Origin: Solirubrobacterales bacterium
GTDB taxonomy: Bacteria > Actinomycetota > Thermoleophilia > Solirubrobacterales > 70-9
Length of the DNA: 36,955 nt
Direction of reading: 5' to 3'
NCBI GenBank assembly: GCA_020438425.1
Contig: JAGQUQ010000017.1
Span: forward strand, 1-36,955
The notes beneath the pieces were generated by a model. It had not been told where the DNA came from and did no database searches. It saw only the letters and a list, made by a program, of their open reading frames with translations. Below are positions 18,176 through 27,517 of this stretch, one piece after another (within the stretch, counting starts at the first letter, position 1; every line of letters starts with the position of its first letter). The translations under genes were made by a program, and so were the position numbers.

Positions 18176-19171
18176 TCAGACGGTGCTTCGATCTCGGGGT
18201 GGGTCGAGGCGGTGGCTTGGCTCGACGTCGAGCTCGAGTTCGATCCGGCGCACCCTCTCATATACCCGCTGGGTCATGACCCGCTGTCCGGCCAGCAGGT
18301 CGCCGATGATGCCGAGCGCGAAGAGCTGGATCGAGATGATGAACAGCATCGCGCCGAGAAGCAGCGACTGCAGGTGGCCGTCACGGTCGCCGTGGAAAAT
18401 CCAGTCGATCAGGAAGGGCATCCAGGCGCCGAAGGCGGCGATCGCGGCGATCAGGCCGAGCAGTGAGAAGACCTTGAGCGGCTCGTAGCGGGTGTAGATC
18501 CTGAGGATCGCCAGGCCGTTTCGTCTCACGTAGCTGCCGGTCGAACCGAAGAGGCGGGACTCGCGGGTCTTCGGGTTGGTCGCGATCTTCACCTCGTCGA
18601 CCGCGACGCTGCCCTTGCCGGCCTGGATCAGGCTTTCGAGGGTGTAGGTGAAATTGTCTACGACCAGGAGCTGCAGGGCCGCCTCCCGGTTGTAGGCGCG
18701 GAAGCCGGAGGTGGCATCGGTCACTTCGGTGTCGGAAAGCTGACGGACGACCCAGCTGCCGAACTTCTGCAGCGACTTCTTGGCGGGCGAGAAATGCTCG
18801 ATTCCGGTGATTTCGCGGTCGCCGACGACCATCTCGGCGTTCCCGGCGAGGATCGGCGCGACCAGTTTCGGGATGTCGTTGCCGGAGTACTGATTGTCGG
18901 CGTCGGTGTTGACCACGATGTCCGCACCCAGCTTGAGGCAGGCGTCCAGACCGGCCTGGAAACCGGTCGCCAGGCCGCGGTTGTTGGGCAGCTTGACGAT
19001 GTGGTCAACCCCGCATTCCTGCGCCACTTCGATCGTCCGGTCAGTCGAACCGTCGTCGATCACCAGGGTCTCGATCTCGTCCACGCCGTCAATCTCCCGC
19101 GGCAGGTCCGCGAGAGTTGCAGGGAGGGTCTCCTCCTCGTTCAGACAGGGGATCTGGATGATTACCTTCAC
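18176..19171 (-). CDS. GT2-family polyprenyl-phosphate glycosyltransferase
   Basis: A 331-residue family-2 glycosyltransferase of the dolichyl/undecaprenyl-phosphate sugar transferase type. QIPCLNEEETLP starts at about residue 6, VIDDGSTDRT at about 38, and the DXD metal motif is NTDADNQ (88-94). The C-terminal third has two transmembrane helices (VFSLLGLIAAIAAFGAW; LLGAMLFIISIQLFALGIIGDL). It transfers a sugar from a nucleotide sugar to a lipid carrier on the cytoplasmic face. I chose GTG 19171: the fold starts right there, and the longer reading has an unconserved N-terminus. The stop is 20 bases before the flippase start, so the two form an operon. The 18-base gap to the divergent ribD is too short for separate promoters without overlap. 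Confidence 0.88.
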   Translation of the reverse strand: MKVIIQIPCLNEEETLPATLADLPREIDGVDEIETLVIDDGSTDRTIEVAQECGVDHIVKLPNNRGLATGFQAGLDACLKLGADIVVNTDADNQYSGNDIPKLVAPILAGNAEMVVGDREITGIEHFSPAKKSLQKFGSWVVRQLSDTEVTDATSGFRAYNREAALQLLVVDNFTYTLESLIQAGKGSVAVDEVKIATNPKTRESRLFGSTGSYVRRNGLAILRIYTRYEPLKVFSLLGLIAAIAAFGAWMPFLIDWIFHGDRDGHLQSLLLGAMLFIISIQLFALGIIGDLLAGQRVMTQRVYERVRRIELELDVEPSHRLDPPRDRSTV

Positions 19172-19177
19172 TAGGCT
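19172..19177 (+). promoter_or_regulatory. Possible -10 element of ribD
   Basis: TAGGCT 12 bases before the ribD ATG at 19190, in the 18-base divergent gap; it overlaps the region that would also serve the glycosyltransferase. Weaker than the other candidates, and no -35 box was seen. Confidence 0.25.
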
Positions 19178-19189
19178 GGGGATTCTCCC

Positions 19190-20320
19190 ATGACTTCCCT
19201 TCGACCCACCTCCGAGGCCGACTTCTGGCAAAGGGCCATCCAACTGGCCGGATACGGGCTGGGCTGGGCCAGTCCCAATCCCGCGGTCGGTGCTGTCCTG
19301 GTCAGGAACGGCCAGGTGATCGGCGAGGGATGGCACCGCCGGCGCGGCGAACTCCACGCCGAACGCGAGGCATTGGCGGATGCGAAGCGCCGGGGCAACG
19401 ACCCGTCCGGCGCGACGATCTACGTCACACTCGAGCCCTGCGCCCATACGGGCAGCCAGCCGCCCTGCGCCGAAGGGCTGATCGAAGCCGGGGTCGCCGA
19501 AGTGGTGATCGGAGCGGAGGACCCGACCGAAAAGACCAGCGGGCTGGGGCCCGCGATGCTCGAGCAAGCGGGTGTCACGGTGCGCTGGGCCGAAGGCCCG
19601 CCGGCCGACGCGGCCCTCGCTCTGATTCAGGACTTCCGCAAACGGGCGATCACCGGCAAGCCGCTGGTCACCCTGAAAATGGCGATGAGCCTCGACGGCA
19701 AGGTGGCGACCCGGACCGGCGATTCGAAATGGATCTCCGGCGAGGAAAGCCGGGGCCTCGTCCACCGCTGGCGGGCCGAGATGGACGCAGTCGCGGTCGG
19801 GTCGGGAACGGTGCTCGCCGATGACCCGAGGCTGACGGCGCGAGATGTCGACGGAGACCCGGTCCGCCAGCCGGCCCGGGTGATCTTCGATTCAAGACTG
19901 GTCACCACGCCGGAAGCTGCCCTGTTCGAGGACGTCGGCGAGGCTCCCGTGCTGATCATCGCCGGGCCGGAACCCGATCTCGAAGCGGTCCGCAAGCTGG
20001 AAGCGGCCGGGGCGGAAGTGATTCCGGTGGGCGGCTACGGCGAAGAGGCGCGGTTCGAGATCGCGATGAAGGTCCTCGGCGAGCGGGAGATCGGTTCGGT
20101 GCTCCTCGAAGGCGGGGCAACCCTCGCCGGAACGGCGGTCAGCGCCGGAGAAGTCGACCGCACCGAGATCTTCATCGCGCCGCTGATCCTGGGCGGCGGC
20201 AGGTCGGCGACCGAGGGTGCAGGGCCGGAATTCATGGAAGACGCGACCAGGGTGCCATCGCTGCAGGTGAGCCGGGTCGGGCAAGATGTGCTCATGTCAT
20301 CCACGATCAGGACCTGGTGA
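19190..20320 (+). CDS. ribD: Riboflavin biosynthesis deaminase/reductase RibD
   Basis: Bifunctional enzyme, second and third steps of riboflavin synthesis from GTP. It has 376 residues. The N-terminal deaminase has the zinc motif LHAEREAL and TLEPCAHTGSQPPC, with both zinc Cys. The C-terminal reductase has LKMAMSLDGKVAT, VGSGTVLADDPRLT and SVLLEGGATLAGT. The ATG 19190 is fixed by the conserved start of the deaminase. The stop overlaps ribE by one base (TGATG), and the operon continues ribE-ribBA-ribH. No FMN riboswitch fits in the 18-base leader, so the regulation is not seen here. Confidence 0.96.
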   Translation: MTSLRPTSEADFWQRAIQLAGYGLGWASPNPAVGAVLVRNGQVIGEGWHRRRGELHAEREALADAKRRGNDPSGATIYVTLEPCAHTGSQPPCAEGLIEAGVAEVVIGAEDPTEKTSGLGPAMLEQAGVTVRWAEGPPADAALALIQDFRKRAITGKPLVTLKMAMSLDGKVATRTGDSKWISGEESRGLVHRWRAEMDAVAVGSGTVLADDPRLTARDVDGDPVRQPARVIFDSRLVTTPEAALFEDVGEAPVLIIAGPEPDLEAVRKLEAAGAEVIPVGGYGEEARFEIAMKVLGEREIGSVLLEGGATLAGTAVSAGEVDRTEIFIAPLILGGGRSATEGAGPEFMEDATRVPSLQVSRVGQDVLMSSTIRTW

Positions 20321-20937
20321 TGTTCTCCGGACTGGTGCAGGACCTCGGCCAGATCGAGTCGATAGAGGTCGGGGCCGAGGGCGCGCGGATTCGCCTGGTC
20401 ACGAAACTGGCCAGCGAAATCGCGCTCGGTGACTCGATCGCGGTAAACGGCTGCTGCCTTACCGCCACCTCGGTCGACGATTTCGGTTTCACGGCTGACG
20501 CGATGAAGCAGACCCTCGATCTGACTTCGCTCGGCGGCCTGGACACGGGAACCTTCGTCAATCTCGAACTTGCATTGCGCGCGGACCAGCGGCTGGGCGG
20601 GCACATCGTTCAGGGTCATGTCGACGGCACGGCTGAAGTGCTCGGCTTCGAACCGGACGGCTTTTCGATTCGTCTCCGCATCTCCCTGCCGGCCGAACTC
20701 GGGCAGTACGTGATCCCCCAGGGATCGATCACGATAGAAGGCGTCAGCCTGACCGTGGCCGATTGCGGTGAAGGGTGGGCCGAGGTCGCGCTGATCCCCG
20801 AGACCCGGGAGAGGACCAATCTCGGCACGCTCGAAACCGGGGCGATCGTCAACATCGAGTGTGACGTAATCGCCAAATACGTCGAGCGCATGGTGTCACC
20901 ATATGTGCGAGGTTCCGCCAGCCACACGGACCACTGA
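20320..20937 (+). CDS. ribE: Riboflavin synthase, alpha chain
   Basis: Combines two molecules of 6,7-dimethyl-8-ribityllumazine into riboflavin. It has 205 residues and two lumazine-binding repeats. [10 protein letters not shown] is the family's start and fixes ATG 20320 over GTG 20317. The first repeat has [30 protein letters not shown] begins the second, with [12 protein letters not shown] later. [11 protein letters not shown] sits at the C-terminus. Overlap with the ribD stop indicates translational coupling. The next gene starts 29 bases later with a weak GAGAGA site. Confidence 0.96.
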   Translation: MFSGLVQDLGQIESIEVGAEGARIRLVTKLASEIALGDSIAVNGCCLTATSVDDFGFTADAMKQTLDLTSLGGLDTGTFVNLELALRADQRLGGHIVQGHVDGTAEVLGFEPDGFSIRLRISLPAELGQYVIPQGSITIEGVSLTVADCGEGWAEVALIPETRERTNLGTLETGAIVNIECDVIAKYVERMVSPYVRGSASHTDH

Positions 20938-20966
20938 GAAATCCAGAGAGAAAGTTTGAACAGACC

Positions 20967-22286
20967 ATGGCATCCGAACAAGAGCGCGGCAGCGTGAGCG
21001 CGGCAGAAGACACTCCGTTCGCCACGATCGAGGAAGCGCTCGAAGAGATCAGGGCAGGACGCATGATCATCGTCACCGACGACGAGGATCGCGAGAACGA
21101 GGGAGACCTCGTGATGGCCGCCCAGTTCGCGACTCCGGAAGCGATCAACTTCATGGCAAAAGAGGGGCGCGGGCTGATCTGCCTCTCACTGACTGCCCAG
21201 CGCTGCGACCAGCTCGGTCTGCGCCTGATGACCGCCAAGAACGAGGCGCCGCTGGAAACTGCCTTCACGGTTTCCATCGAGGCGGCCGAAGGCGTGACCA
21301 CCGGCATCTCGGCCCACGACCGGGCCCGCACCGTCCAGGTCGCGATCGACCCCGACGCCACGCCGCGCGACATCGTCGTGCCCGGCCACGTCTTCCCGCT
21401 CAAGGCAAAGGACGGCGGCGTGCTCGAACGCACCGGACACACCGAAGCAGCGGTTGACCTCGCCCGGCTGGCCGGCGTCTCGCCCGCCGGCGTGATCTGC
21501 GAGGTGATGAACGAGGACGGGACCATGGCCCGGATCGACGACCTGGTCGGCTACGCCGAGAAGCACGGCTTGATCATGGTCACGATCGCCGACCTGATCG
21601 CCTACCGGCGCGAGAACGAGAAACTGGTGGAAAGGGTGGTCGCAACCGCGCTCCCGACCAGCTTCGGTGATTTCCGGGCGGTTGGCTTCCGCTCCCTGGT
21701 CGATGACAAGCATCACGTCGCCATGGTCAAGGGCGAGGTCGACACCGGCGAGCCGGTGCTGGTGCGGGTCCACTCCGAGTGCCTGACCGGGGACGTCTTC
21801 CACTCGATGCGCTGCGACTGTGGTGAACAGCTGGCTGCCGCGATGGCGATGATCGAAGAGGAAGGCCAGGGAGTGCTGCTCTACCTCTCACAGGAAGGCC
21901 GGGGCATCGGGCTGCTGAACAAGCTGCGGGCCTACAAGCTTCAGGAAGAAGGGCTTGACACCGTTGACGCAAACCTCAAGCTCGGTCTGCCCGCCGACCT
22001 GCGCGACTACGGGATCGGCGCCCAGATCCTGCGGGATCTCGGCCTGACCAAGATCCGGGTCCTGACCAACAACCCGAAGAAGATCATCGGTCTCGAAGGT
22101 CACGGCCTCGAAGTGACCGAACAGATCAAGATCGAAGCCCCGCCCAACCTCCACAACGAGACCTACCTGAGGACCAAGCGGGACAAGATGGGTCACATCC
22201 TCCACCATCAGGGGCTCGCCCTCGACGAGGAGATGATCCTCGACGAGCAGATCCACGACAGCGAAAAGGCAGACGAGAGTGCCTGA
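20967..22286 (+). CDS. ribBA: Bifunctional DHBP synthase / GTP cyclohydrolase II
   Basis: Supplies both precursors of lumazine: 3,4-dihydroxybutanone 4-phosphate from ribulose-5-phosphate, and the pyrimidine from GTP. It has 439 residues. The RibB domain (about 20-215) has [15 protein letters not shown] (metal-binding Glu) and [14 protein letters not shown]. The RibA domain (about 225-415) has the three zinc Cys at 272, 283 and 285 in [19 protein letters not shown], and [17 protein letters not shown]. Both domains look intact. The stop overlaps the ribH start by 8 bases. Its ribulose-5-phosphate substrate ties the operon to rpe and tkt nearby. Confidence 0.97.
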   Translation: MASEQERGSVSAAEDTPFATIEEALEEIRAGRMIIVTDDEDRENEGDLVMAAQFATPEAINFMAKEGRGLICLSLTAQRCDQLGLRLMTAKNEAPLETAFTVSIEAAEGVTTGISAHDRARTVQVAIDPDATPRDIVVPGHVFPLKAKDGGVLERTGHTEAAVDLARLAGVSPAGVICEVMNEDGTMARIDDLVGYAEKHGLIMVTIADLIAYRRENEKLVERVVATALPTSFGDFRAVGFRSLVDDKHHVAMVKGEVDTGEPVLVRVHSECLTGDVFHSMRCDCGEQLAAAMAMIEEEGQGVLLYLSQEGRGIGLLNKLRAYKLQEEGLDTVDANLKLGLPADLRDYGIGAQILRDLGLTKIRVLTNNPKKIIGLEGHGLEVTEQIKIEAPPNLHNETYLRTKRDKMGHILHHQGLALDEEMILDEQIHDSEKADESA

Positions 22287-22734
22287 GCCCAACTTCACCG
22301 GAAGGTTCGCGATCGCGGTCGGAAACTTCTACGGAGACCTGGCCGACCGGCTGGTCGGCGGTGCGAAAGACGAGTTCGCCAGGGACGGGATCGGGGACGC
22401 CGACATCGACGTCTTCGAGGTTCCCGGAGCGTTCGAGCTGCCTCTGGCCGCCCACTACGCGGCAAGGTCGGGTCGCTACGACGGGATCGCCTGCCTTGGC
22501 GCGGTGATCCGGGGGGAGACCGACCACTATGACTTCGTCTGCAGTGAGGCTGCCCGCGGGATCCAGAACGTGCAGCTCGAAACCGGCGTCCCCTGCGGCT
22601 TCGGGGTCCTGACCGTGGACAACATGGACCAGGCCCTGGCCCGGGCGGGAGGCGGCGGAAAGCGCGATTCCGGTGCCAACGCCGCCCGCGCCGTTCTGCG
22701 AATGAACGAGATCCGCAGGGAACTTTCGTCCTGA
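22279..22734 (+). CDS. ribH: 6,7-dimethyl-8-ribityllumazine synthase
   Basis: Condenses the two RibBA products into lumazine and often forms icosahedral shells. It has 151 residues. Visible landmarks are [29 protein letters not shown] with catalytic His83, and [17 protein letters not shown]. Start GTG 22279 overlaps ribBA by 8 bases. It is the last gene of the rib operon; 1 base after its stop a pair of alternative hairpins begins before rpmB. Confidence 0.95.
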   Translation: MPEPNFTGRFAIAVGNFYGDLADRLVGGAKDEFARDGIGDADIDVFEVPGAFELPLAAHYAARSGRYDGIACLGAVIRGETDHYDFVCSEAARGIQNVQLETGVPCGFGVLTVDNMDQALARAGGGGKRDSGANAARAVLRMNEIRRELSS

Positions 22735-22774
22735 GAAAGCCGGATTCCGGGGGACGGCTTTCCGTGAAGCCGTC
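22735..22774 (+). terminator. Alternative hairpins between ribH and rpmB
   Basis: Stem 1 pairs GAAAGCCG (22735-22742) with CGGCTTTC (22755-22762). Stem 2 pairs GACGGCTT (22753-22760) with AAGCCGTC (22767-22774). They share bases, so they cannot form together. No U-tract follows. It could end rib transcription or be an attenuator-like element; the function is inferred. Confidence 0.4.
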
Positions 22775-22790
22775 AAACAACCGGATCGGC

Positions 22791-22796
22791 TAGGAT
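22791..22796 (+). promoter_or_regulatory. Putative -10 element of rpmB
   Basis: TAGGAT 10 bases before the ATG at 22807, with no Shine-Dalgarno. This supports 22807 over an in-frame ATG at 22795 that lies inside the element. Confidence 0.4.
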
Positions 22797-22806
22797 GCTC
22801 CGTCCA

Positions 22807-22998
22807 ATGGCACGCGTATGTCACAACTGCGGTAAGGGTCCAAGCTTCGGAAATTCCCGGAGCCACTCGATGGTCGCCACCCGGCGCCGTTTCGATCCGA
22901 ACCTCCAGAAGGTCCGCATTCTCGAGGGAGGCGCAAAGAAGCGCGTCCTCGTCTGCACCCGCTGCCTCAAGGCGAACAAGGTCACGAAAGCCGCGTAG
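22807..22998 (+). CDS. rpmB: 50S ribosomal protein L28
   Basis: A 63-residue basic ribosomal protein. [21 protein letters not shown] starts the family motif, and VLVCTRCLK is near the end. The two CxxC pairs mark the zinc-binding (C+) form. I use ATG 22807 because the family starts there; an ATG 4 codons upstream is inside the likely -10 element. It follows the rib operon and precedes the fakA-like kinase, as rpmB precedes yloV in Bacillus. Confidence 0.95.
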   Translation: MARVCHNCGKGPSFGNSRSHSMVATRRRFDPNLQKVRILEGGAKKRVLVCTRCLKANKVTKAA

Positions 22999-23019
22999 CG
23001 GCTCTTGCCTTGACTTCAC

Positions 23020-23043
23020 GTCATCCGGTCTGCGCCGGATGAC
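23020..23043. terminator. Hairpin after rpmB
   Basis: GTCATCCGG and CCGGATGAC form a perfect 9-bp stem with a 6-base loop, 22 bases after the rpmB stop. No U-tract follows; candidate terminator. Confidence 0.45.
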
Positions 23044-23083
23044 AACTGAAACCCGTCTGGTGAAGTCTCCTGAACATGGCCCG

Positions 23084-23113
23084 TTGACTGATCTCCGCTG
23101 TGATCTATAGGCT
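23084..23113 (+). promoter_or_regulatory. Sigma-70-like promoter, leaderless start of fakA-like gene
   Basis: TTGACT (23084-23089) and TAGGCT (23108-23113) are 18 bases apart; an overlapping TATAGG at 23106 gives 16. The GTG start follows the -10 by 8 bases. This is the best complete promoter in the window. Confidence 0.6.
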
Positions 23114-23121
23114 CAGGCGTT

Positions 23122-24759
23122 GTGTCCGATCCGAGTATTGAACGATTCAGAAAAGTCGTTGCCGCCGCCTACGGTTCGCTCGAGGCCCGTCGGCAAGAGG
23201 TCAATGACCTGAACGTATTCCCGGTCGCGGACGGCGATACCGGCGAGAACATGTCGCTGACCATGAAGGCCGTGATGGAGGAGCTCGACCGGCTCGACAA
23301 CGGCCAGTCGCTCGACGAGATCGGCCGGACCGAACTGGTCTCGGCACTGGCCCGGGCGGCCCTGCTGGGCGCGAGGGGAAACTCGGGCGTGATTCTCAGC
23401 CAGATCGTGCGCGGAGCGGCAGAGGAACTGGCTTCCAGGCCCGGCGAACTGGTCGATCCGGTCCTCGTCGCCTCAGCCTTCGCCAAGGCATCCGATGCCG
23501 CCTACTCCTCGGTCCAGAACCCGGCCGAGGGAACGATGCTCACCGTGTTCCGGGAGATCGCACATTCGGTTTCCGGTCAGCTCGCTCACCTCGAGCCGGA
23601 TCAGCAACGACTCGCCCCCGATGCCTCCCCGGCCGAGCAGGACCAGGTGCTGGCCGACGTCCTCGAGAAGGCGATCGCGGATGGCCAGAAGGCAGTTGAA
23701 AGGACCCCCGAGCAGCTTTCCATCCTGGCCGAGTCAGGGGTTGTGGACGCCGGCGGATACGGCCTCGTGCTGATCCTCGCCGGAGTCCTGGCGGCGCTGC
23801 GCGGCGAAGACGCCGAACTGCCCGAGGTCGAGCATCACGCCGCCGCCAAGATCACCCATCCGCAGCACGTGGACAGCCGCTTCCAGTACTGCACGAACTT
23901 CATCGTCTCCGGCCAGGACCTGAAACCCCGGCAGTTCATCCCCGGGCTCGAGGCGATCGGAGACTCGGTCCTCGTGGTCGGCGACCAGTCGACCCTCAAG
24001 GTCCACGTTCACACGGACGATCCCGAGGCAGCGATGTCGATCTTCGATGATGCGGGGGAAGTGACCAACCTGGATGTCGCCGACATGCGCAAACAGGTCG
24101 CGGAGAGGGAAGCGCGGATCAGCGCCAATCACCGAACCGGCGTGGTGGTGGTCGGCAGCGGGGACGGACTCGAAGATCTCTTCACGGAGATGGGTGCCAC
24201 GGTGATCTCGGGCGGTGACACGATGAACCCTTCGATCGCCGAGCTCTTCGCCGGAATCGGAGCGGTTCCGGTCGAGGAAGTTCTGGTCCTGCCGAACTCC
24301 TCGAATGTGATCATGGCTGCCGAAAGGGCCTGCGAACAGTCCGACAAGAAGGCCCGGGTGCTGCCAACCCGCACCCAGCAGGAAGGTCTGCTGGCCCTGG
24401 TCGAGTTTGATGGCCAGGCGGATCTGGACACCAATCACAAGCGGCTCGAGGAGGCGATTGCCGACCTGACCGTCGGCGGAATCGCCCCGGCCGCCCGCGA
24501 CGATGCCCAGGGCCGTTTCCGGCTCGGCGACGCGGTCGGGTTCATCGACGGCGAAATCGTTGCCTGGGGCGGCGCCGGTTCCGCTTTGGCCTCGACCATT
24601 GAGCGGTTGTCCGAGGGGGCGGAACTGGTCACGGTGATCGCCGGGGAGGGGGCTCCGATCCCGCTCGACGAGATCGAGGGGCACAGCCCGGATGGGGTCG
24701 AGCTGGAACTTCACGAGGGCGGGCAGCCGAGCTGGTGGTGGCTGCTGGCCAGCCAGTGA
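23122..24759 (+). CDS. fakA: DAK2/DegV-type protein, fatty acid kinase FakA-like
   Basis: A 545-residue protein of the YloV/FakA family. The N-terminal DAK2 kinase domain has NVFPVADGDTGENM (ATP/Mg-binding Asp residues) and ALLGARGNSGVILSQIVRG. The middle and C-terminal domains have HVHTDDPEAAM and VLPNSSNVIMAAE, typical of YloV. In Firmicutes FakA phosphorylates fatty acids held by FakB proteins; no FakB is in the window. The gene next to rpmB and recG is in the same place as Bacillus yloV, but the Asp23-family yloU usually between rpmB and yloV is missing. GTG 23122 follows a clear promoter. Activity is inferred from the family. Confidence 0.9.
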   Translation: MSDPSIERFRKVVAAAYGSLEARRQEVNDLNVFPVADGDTGENMSLTMKAVMEELDRLDNGQSLDEIGRTELVSALARAALLGARGNSGVILSQIVRGAAEELASRPGELVDPVLVASAFAKASDAAYSSVQNPAEGTMLTVFREIAHSVSGQLAHLEPDQQRLAPDASPAEQDQVLADVLEKAIADGQKAVERTPEQLSILAESGVVDAGGYGLVLILAGVLAALRGEDAELPEVEHHAAAKITHPQHVDSRFQYCTNFIVSGQDLKPRQFIPGLEAIGDSVLVVGDQSTLKVHVHTDDPEAAMSIFDDAGEVTNLDVADMRKQVAEREARISANHRTGVVVVGSGDGLEDLFTEMGATVISGGDTMNPSIAELFAGIGAVPVEEVLVLPNSSNVIMAAERACEQSDKKARVLPTRTQQEGLLALVEFDGQADLDTNHKRLEEAIADLTVGGIAPAARDDAQGRFRLGDAVGFIDGEIVAWGGAGSALASTIERLSEGAELVTVIAGEGAPIPLDEIEGHSPDGVELELHEGGQPSWWWLLASQ

Positions 24760-26963
24760 CGGCGGTCCCCTCGCCGCCACTTCCGCCGCCACGCTTCGGT
24801 GGCGGGATCGAAGATCGTCCAGACAGGGGCGAGTTGCTTGCCGCCGGGGTGTTCCGGGATGACCCGGCGCTCCTTTCGGAAGACCTTGAGGTCCTGCCCG
24901 GAGTTGGTGAGAAATTCCGGATGCTCGCGATCGAGGCGGGAGTCCCGACCGTCGGGGACCTTCTGTGGCGAGTCCCAAGGGCCTATGGCCAGCGTCCCGG
25001 AACCAGCCTCCTGAGTGACCTCGAACCCGGCGAGGCGACCGGGGTGGAGGTCTCGATCGTCAGGTCGCGCAAGGTCAGGACGAGACGACGCCGGTTCAGT
25101 CTGGTCGAGGCCAGGGTGTCCGATGACTCAGGCTCCCGCAAGGCGGTGTGGTTCAACCAGCCCTGGATGGCGGACAAGCTCACGCCCGACAGCCACTGGT
25201 ACCTGGAGGGAAGGCTGGAGAAGGGCGGCTTCGTTGTTTCCGCATCGGAGCCGGCCCGGGGTCCGGCCGTCAAGTCCGGCGGGGGAGAACCGGTCGCCTG
25301 GCAGGCCGCTTCGGCCCGGCCGCCGGGGCTGGCCGGGGAAGGGCCTCGGGCGGCCCATTCCTCGGGCGGGGAGATCGGGCCCGGACGCTGGCGGCGCTGG
25401 TCCTTCGAAGCCTGCCGGCTGGCTGCAGGCCTGCCCGAGCCGCTCCCGTCCCGGTTGCTGAACAACGGCGAGAAAGCGATGCCCGGAATCACCGCCTCGT
25501 TTCGGGAAGCCCACTTCCCTTCGGGCGAGGAACGGGCGGCCGAGGCACTCGGGCGTCTCGCCTACCAGGAGCTGCTCGAAAACCAGGCCGTAATCCGGGA
25601 TCGCAGGCTGAGAAGCCGCCAGAGTGCCGGGCGGGCGTTGCCGCTGGACCACGGATCGGCACTGGCCTCGAAATGGCTGAAGGGCCTTCCGTTCGAGCCG
25701 ACCGGAGATCAGCGCAAGGCAATGGCGGCGATCGGCAAGGAGATCTCCGGAACCGAACCGATGGGACGGCTACTCATGGGCGAGGTCGGTTCCGGCAAGA
25801 CCGTGGTCGCGATCCACGCGATGCTGGAAGCCGTCGGCAGCGGGGCCCAGGCGGCGCTGATGGCGCCGACCGAGGTGCTGGCCGGTCAGCACTTCGCGAC
25901 CCTGAATCGGATGCTTGAAGAAACCGGGGTGGAGGTTTCACTGCTGACCGGCTCGACCCCTCCGTCTTCACGAAAGGAGATTCTGGCCGGGCTCGCCTCG
26001 GGAAAGGTCGGGATCGCGGTCGGGACACACGCCCTGCTCGAGTCGCCAGTCGGTTTCGACCGGCTCGGCCTGGTCGTTGTCGATGAGGAACACCGGTTTG
26101 GAGTCAGGCAGCGAGCCGGTCTGGACGCCAAGGCTCCCGGCGGGCACTCGGCCCACCTGCTTCACATGTCTGCCACGCCGATACCCCGCACGCTCGCCCT
26201 GACCACCTATGGCGACCTCGACGTCACCACCTTGAGGGAACTGCCGGCCGGCCGGATCCCTGTCCTGACCGAAGTGGTCTCCGAAGGAGGCCGCGCAGAG
26301 GCCTTCGGGCGGCTTCGCGAAGAGCTCGACCACGGCCGGCAGGCCTTCGTGGTCTGTCCGCTGGTCGAGGAGTCACCGCTGGTCGAAGGTCGTGCCGCTG
26401 CGGCCGAGGCCGAGCGGCTGGCCGCCGGCGAGCTCGCCGGCTACGAAGTGGGCCTGCTCCACGGTCAGATGAAGCCCGCCCAGAAGGAGGTTGCGATGGC
26501 GGCCTTCGCCGACGGCAGGATCGACGTGCTGGTGGCGACCACCGTGGTCGAGGTGGGGATCGACGTGCCGAACGCGACCGTGATGGTGATCGAAGGATCC
26601 GACCGCTTCGGACTTTCCCAGCTCCACCAGCTGCGGGGCAGGATCGGGCGCGGGAGCTACGGCGGCACCTGCTTCCTGTTCAGTGAAAGCTCGGGACCTC
26701 GCGCGGCCCGGCGCCTGGCTGCGCTCGCGTCCACCGGCGACGGCTTTGAACTGGCCGAGCTTGATCTCGAAATGCGGGGAGAAGGCGAGATCGCCGGCAC
26801 CCGCCAGCACGGTCTGCCCCGGTTCAGAGTTGCCTCGCTGCCCCGCGACATCGAACTTCTTGAGGCAGCCCGTCAGGATCTTCTCTCGATGGACGATCTC
26901 GAACTCCAGATACTCGCTGACTCGATCCCGGACCGGGCTGGCGCCGCCGAGGAAGCGGCATGA
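24756..26963 (+). CDS. recG: ATP-dependent DNA helicase RecG
   Basis: Branch-migrating helicase that rescues stalled forks and resolves recombination intermediates. It has 735 residues from GTG 24756, which overlaps the kinase stop as GTGA. The wedge domain is at the N-terminus (VGEKFRMLAIEAGVPTVGDL, PRAYGQR). The helicase core has Walker A GEVGSGKT, DEEH box VVDEEHRFGVRQ, MSATPIPRTLALTTYGDLD and a second half with TTVVEVGIDVPNATVMV and QLRGRIGRG. A Gly/Pro/Ala-rich stretch at about residues 170-220 lies between wedge and core and looks variable. It ends in an ATGA overlap with rsmD. Confidence 0.96.
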   Translation: MTAVPSPPLPPPRFGGGIEDRPDRGELLAAGVFRDDPALLSEDLEVLPGVGEKFRMLAIEAGVPTVGDLLWRVPRAYGQRPGTSLLSDLEPGEATGVEVSIVRSRKVRTRRRRFSLVEARVSDDSGSRKAVWFNQPWMADKLTPDSHWYLEGRLEKGGFVVSASEPARGPAVKSGGGEPVAWQAASARPPGLAGEGPRAAHSSGGEIGPGRWRRWSFEACRLAAGLPEPLPSRLLNNGEKAMPGITASFREAHFPSGEERAAEALGRLAYQELLENQAVIRDRRLRSRQSAGRALPLDHGSALASKWLKGLPFEPTGDQRKAMAAIGKEISGTEPMGRLLMGEVGSGKTVVAIHAMLEAVGSGAQAALMAPTEVLAGQHFATLNRMLEETGVEVSLLTGSTPPSSRKEILAGLASGKVGIAVGTHALLESPVGFDRLGLVVVDEEHRFGVRQRAGLDAKAPGGHSAHLLHMSATPIPRTLALTTYGDLDVTTLRELPAGRIPVLTEVVSEGGRAEAFGRLREELDHGRQAFVVCPLVEESPLVEGRAAAAEAERLAAGELAGYEVGLLHGQMKPAQKEVAMAAFADGRIDVLVATTVVEVGIDVPNATVMVIEGSDRFGLSQLHQLRGRIGRGSYGGTCFLFSESSGPRAARRLAALASTGDGFELAELDLEMRGEGEIAGTRQHGLPRFRVASLPRDIELLEAARQDLLSMDDLELQILADSIPDRAGAAEEAA

Positions 26964-27517
26964 GGATCATTGCCGGCCGTCTCGGCGGCCGCCAGCTGCT
27001 GGCACCGAAGGGATGGAAGGTCAGGCCCACTTCCGAACGGGTCCGGGAGGCGATCTTCTCGGCCCTGGGCGAGATCGGAGGTCTGCGCGTCCTCGATCTC
27101 TACTGCGGCACGGGAGCGCTCGGAATCGAGGCGATATCGCGCGGCGCCGGGTCCGCGGTGCTGGTGGACCGCGACACGAGGCCGGCGATGGGAAACGTCC
27201 ACAATCTCGGCCTGACCGGCCAGGTGGAACTGATCCGGGCCGAAGCGACCGATTGGATCGCGGAGGTCCCCGCTGGCGAGTTCGACCTGGTCTTCCTCGA
27301 CCCCCCGTATCGCGAAGCGGCAAGGGTCGCGGAAGAGCTCGACGGCCGGCTTCCCCGGGTGCTCGCCCCCGGCGGACGGGTGGTAGCCGAGTCCGACAAT
27401 CGCGGACCACTGGAATTTCCGTCCCTTGAAACGGTGAGGGAGAGACGCTACGGACGCACGGTGGTTACATTCCATCGGGCAAGACCCCCCTCCGACCAAG
27501 ATATTTCACCCGAATGA
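26960..27517 (+). CDS. rsmD: 16S rRNA m2G966 methyltransferase RsmD
   Basis: SAM-dependent enzyme that methylates G966 of 16S rRNA. It has 185 residues. MRIIAGRLGGRQLLAPKGW and RPTSERVREAIFSAL at the N-terminus are family landmarks. DLYCGTGALGIEAISRGA is the SAM loop, and FLDPPY the catalytic motif. The ATG overlaps the recG stop, and its own stop overlaps coaD (ATGA both times), a three-gene coupling. Confidence 0.95.
   Translation: MRIIAGRLGGRQLLAPKGWKVRPTSERVREAIFSALGEIGGLRVLDLYCGTGALGIEAISRGAGSAVLVDRDTRPAMGNVHNLGLTGQVELIRAEATDWIAEVPAGEFDLVFLDPPYREAARVAEELDGRLPRVLAPGGRVVAESDNRGPLEFPSLETVRERRYGRTVVTFHRARPPSDQDISPE

Noticed and set aside
19140..19190. FMN riboswitch before ribD
   Set aside because: The upstream DNA is coding for the glycosyltransferase and no RFN-like conserved boxes were seen.
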